A DNA stretch of 64,000 nt from the NCBI RefSeq assembly GCF_900101625.1, contig NZ_FMYZ01000019.1, forward strand, positions 1 through 64,000, written 5' to 3'. Both the position numbers and the translations under genes were made by a program. This DNA comes from Cupriavidus sp. YR651 (GTDB taxonomy: Bacteria; Pseudomonadota; Gammaproteobacteria; Burkholderiales; Burkholderiaceae). The notes below the pieces were generated by a model, which saw nothing but the letters and a program-made list of their open reading frames with translations, did not search any database and was not told where the DNA came from. Of the stretch, positions 61,568-64,000 are shown piece after piece. The number at the start of each line of letters is the position of its first letter. Within the stretch, counting starts at the first letter, position 1.

Positions 61568-63526
61568 GTGCCTCCAAGCCCCATGTCCGTTACCCGCCGC
61601 CAATTCATCGCCTCCGCCGCCGCGCTCGGCGCGGCAGCCTCCTCGGAGATCCTCGCCATGTCCCCCACCACGCCCGACCTCATCCTCGTCAACGGCAAGT
61701 TCGCCACGCTCGACAAAGCCAACCCGCAGGCGGACGCCGTCGCCATGCGCGATGGCCGCTTCGTCGGCGTCGGCACGCGACAGGACATCATGAAGCTGGC
61801 CGGGGCGCAGACGAAGGTCGTCGACCTGAACGGCCGGCGTGCCATCCCCGGGCTGATCGACAGCCACATGCACATCATCCGCGGCGGCCTGAACTACAAC
61901 ATGGAGCTCCGCTGGGATGGCGTGCGCTCGCTGGCGGATGCCATGCGCATGCTCAAGGACCAGGTTGCCCGCACGCCCGCGCCGCAATGGGTGCGCGTGG
62001 TGGGCGGCTTCACCGAGCACCAGTTTGCCGAAAAGCGCCTGCCGACCATCGAGGAACTGAACGCGGCAGCGCCCGACACGCCGGTGTTCATCCTGCACCT
62101 GTATGACCGCGCGATCCTCAACGGTGCGGCGCTGCGCGCGGTGGGCTACACCAAGGACACGCCGAACCCGCCGGGCGGCGAGATCGTGCACGACAAGGCT
62201 GGCAATCCCACCGGCCTGCTGCTGGCCAAGCCGAACGCGACGATTCTCTATGCGACGCTCGCCAAGGGGCCCAAGCTGCCGCCGGAGTACCAGAAGAACT
62301 CCACGCGCCACTTCATGCGCGAGGTGAACCGGCTGGGCGTGACCGGCGTGATCGATGCCGGCGGCGGATACCAGAACTACCCCGAGGACTACAACATCAT
62401 CGAGGAACTGCACAAGGACGGGCAGCTCACGGTGCGGCTGGCGTACAACCTGTTCACGCAGAAGCCGAAGGAAGAACTCAGCGACTTCAAGACGTGGACG
62501 TCGACGGTGCAGCCGGGCCAGGGCGATGACCTCTATCGCCACAACGGCGCCGGCGAGATGCTGGTCTACACGGCGGCGGACTTCGAGGACTTCCGCGTCG
62601 AGCGCCCCGACATGCCGCCGTCGATGGAGGGCGACCTCGAGCCCGTGGTCCGCCTGCTGGCGGAAAAGCGCTGGCCGTGGCGCCTGCATGCCACCTACAA
62701 CGAGACCATCACGCGTGCGCTGGACGTCTACGAGAAGGTCGCCAAGGACATCCCGTTCGACGGCCTGAACTGGTTCTTCGATCACGCCGAGACGATCACC
62801 GATCGCAACATCGACCGCATTGCCGCGCTGGGCGGCGGCATTGCCGTGCAGCACCGCATGGCGTACCAGGGCGAGTACTTCGTCGAGCGCTACGGCGCCC
62901 GCGCCGCCGAAGCCACGCCGCCGGTCAAGCGCATGCTGGAGCGCGGCGTGAAGGTGGGCGCCGGCACCGATGCCACGCGCGTGGCGTCCTACAACCCGTG
63001 GGTGTCGCTGTACTGGCTGACCACCGGCAAGACCGTCGGCGGCATGTCGATGTATCCGCAGGCCAACCTGCTGGACCGCGACACGGCGCTGCGGCTGTGG
63101 ACCGAAGCCAACACGTGGTTCTCGTCGGAAGTGGGCAAGAAGGGTCAGATCAAGGTGGGCCAGCTGGCCGACCTGGCGGTGCTGTCGGCCGACTACTTCG
63201 CGGTGCCGGGCGACGAGATCCAGGACATCACCTCGGTGATGACGATCCTCGGCGGCAAGGTGGTGTATGGCGACAGCGAGTTCGGCAAGCTGTCTCCGGA
63301 GATTCCGCCGGCCATGCCGGACTGGTCGCCGGCCCGCCACGGCAGCCAGTACCAGCCGCGCCCGCAGACGAAGGCAAAGCAAATGGCGCTGAACACCACC
63401 TGCGGCTGCGCCAGTTCCTGCGGCGTGCACGGCCATGCGCACGCGAAGGCGTGGACCTCCAGCGTGCCGACCTCCGACGAAAGCAGCTTCTGGGGCGCGC
63501 TGGGTTGCTCGTGCTGGGCGTTCTGA
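61568..63526 (+). CDS. Tat-exported amidohydrolase with a Cys/His-rich tail
   Basis: 652-residue metal-dependent amidohydrolase (YtcJ-like). GTG at 61568 follows GGAGG by 8 nt; ATG at 61583 is a plausible alternative. A twin-arginine signal (TRRQFIASAAA) suggests export as a folded protein. Metal site motif IDSHMH (about 100) plus later His residues (HRM, DHAET and TDATRV region) are present. The C-terminal 40 residues are unlike family members: CGCASSCGVHGHAHAK then GCSCWAF, with six Cys and several His. Followed by a DoxX gene, 49 nt away. Confidence 0.85.
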   Translation: MPPSPMSVTRRQFIASAAALGAAASSEILAMSPTTPDLILVNGKFATLDKANPQADAVAMRDGRFVGVGTRQDIMKLAGAQTKVVDLNGRRAIPGLIDSHMHIIRGGLNYNMELRWDGVRSLADAMRMLKDQVARTPAPQWVRVVGGFTEHQFAEKRLPTIEELNAAAPDTPVFILHLYDRAILNGAALRAVGYTKDTPNPPGGEIVHDKAGNPTGLLLAKPNATILYATLAKGPKLPPEYQKNSTRHFMREVNRLGVTGVIDAGGGYQNYPEDYNIIEELHKDGQLTVRLAYNLFTQKPKEELSDFKTWTSTVQPGQGDDLYRHNGAGEMLVYTAADFEDFRVERPDMPPSMEGDLEPVVRLLAEKRWPWRLHATYNETITRALDVYEKVAKDIPFDGLNWFFDHAETITDRNIDRIAALGGGIAVQHRMAYQGEYFVERYGARAAEATPPVKRMLERGVKVGAGTDATRVASYNPWVSLYWLTTGKTVGGMSMYPQANLLDRDTALRLWTEANTWFSSEVGKKGQIKVGQLADLAVLSADYFAVPGDEIQDITSVMTILGGKVVYGDSEFGKLSPEIPPAMPDWSPARHGSQYQPRPQTKAKQMALNTTCGCASSCGVHGHAHAKAWTSSVPTSDESSFWGALGCSCWAF

Positions 63527-63575
63527 GCGCTGTGTGGCGTTGTCATTGCATGACCTTGCGAGAACGGAGACGGCC

Positions 63576-64000
63576 ATGAACCTTACGACCCCCACGAACT
63601 CTCCGCTGGCCACGTCCGGCGACGGCACCCACCGCCTGCCGCGCTGGCTGCGCTGGGTGGCGCTGCTGCTGCTGTGCGCGGCCTACCTGCAGGGCGGATT
63701 CGTCAAGCTGTTCGACTTCTCCGGCGCCATCGCCGAAATGCAGCACTTCGGCCTGTCGCCCGCGGCACCGATGGCGGCGGCGGTGATCGTGCTGGAGCTG
63801 GGCGCGTCGCTGATGATCCTGACGGGCTTCTACCGCTGGCTCGGCGCGCTGGCGCTGGGCGTCTTCACGCTGGCCGCGACATTCATGGCCAATCGCTTCT
63901 GGCAGGCGCCGCCCGAGGCGCAGTTCATGCTGGCCAATGCCTTCTTCGAGCATCTGGGTCTCGTCGGCGGCTTCCTGCTCGTCGCCTGGCACGACCTGCG
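63576..64000 (+). CDS. DoxX-family membrane protein (cut by window end)
   Basis: At least 141 residues are visible before the window ends. Four hydrophobic spans and the YLQGGFVKLFDFSGAIAEM segment fit the DoxX family of small membrane oxidoreductase partners. GGAGA precedes the ATG. Read in the same direction as the amidohydrolase and possibly part of its transcript. Partial. Confidence 0.85.
   Translation, partial: MNLTTPTNSPLATSGDGTHRLPRWLRWVALLLLCAAYLQGGFVKLFDFSGAIAEMQHFGLSPAAPMAAAVIVLELGASLMILTGFYRWLGALALGVFTLAATFMANRFWQAPPEAQFMLANAFFEHLGLVGGFLLVAWHDL

Noticed and set aside
61433..63628. Antisense 731-codon frame
   Set aside because: It is the reverse of the amidohydrolase, which has clear family motifs and a Tat signal.
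1..64000. rRNA, tRNA, insertion sequences, prophage or replication origin
   Set aside because: None of the expected sequences, tRNA-like folds, transposase or integrase motifs was seen on either strand; the only mobile-like feature is the 113-bp palindrome.

Overview
The window is GC-rich DNA from a chromosome or megaplasmid of a beta-proteobacterium, most likely Burkholderiaceae of the Cupriavidus/Ralstonia type. This is inferred from codon use, the clade I nosZ cluster, the mdc/mad malonate system, and the abundance of LysR regulators, MFS carriers and chemoreceptors. No rRNA, tRNA, CRISPR array or transposase gene was seen. Genes are densely packed, often with 1-8 nt overlaps.

Layout: 1-6.5 kb holds an exported protein built from [FY]xDGAR repeats, a 33-residue ORF, a 1,662-residue hybrid sensor with two kinase cores and three receivers, and a small pore-loop membrane protein. 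6.5-14 kb holds an MipA/OmpV-type outer membrane protein, a hydrolase, small proteins, a Tat-exported phospholipase C coupled to a DUF3626 protein, and a membrane GGDEF protein. 14-23.6 kb is a nitrous oxide reduction cluster (nosZ-nosR-nosD-nosF-nosY-nosL, with apbE/nosX divergent), with a perfect FNR/Dnr-type box between the divergent units. 24-27 kb has a catalase/ankyrin pair, then an SDR and a DUF4153 membrane protein. 29-38 kb has an MFS carrier, a chemoreceptor, a short threonine dehydratase behind an attenuator-like leader, a PAS-GGDEF-EAL/HDOD-GAF operon and a GST-like gene. 38-47 kb is a malonate utilisation locus: mdcABCDEGH on the minus strand, divergent madLM, and a LysR gene. 47-51 kb has a cynR/cynT pair and an MHS-family carrier. 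51-55 kb encodes a cyoABCD quinol oxidase. 55-60.4 kb has a second chemoreceptor, an MFS carrier, a lipoprotein and a protease-like protein lacking catalytic residues. 60.7-64 kb has a YcaC-like hydrolase, a Tat-exported amidohydrolase with a Cys/His-rich tail, and a DoxX protein cut by the window end.

The strongest undescribed-looking signal lies upstream of the threonine dehydratase (33.67-33.87 kb, minus strand). A short ORF ends with four ATT isoleucine codons within eight residues. It is followed by three mutually exclusive hairpins, the last a terminator with six T's. This has the layout of a ribosome-mediated attenuator, and it precedes an enzyme that has lost its allosteric ACT domain. 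Other unexplained structures are a 113-bp nested palindrome at 57.0 kb, 11-bp tandem repeats each carrying AAGGA ahead of mdcG, a 13-bp inverted-repeat operator in the mdc/mad promoter region, and a 25-codon ORF ahead of apbE.
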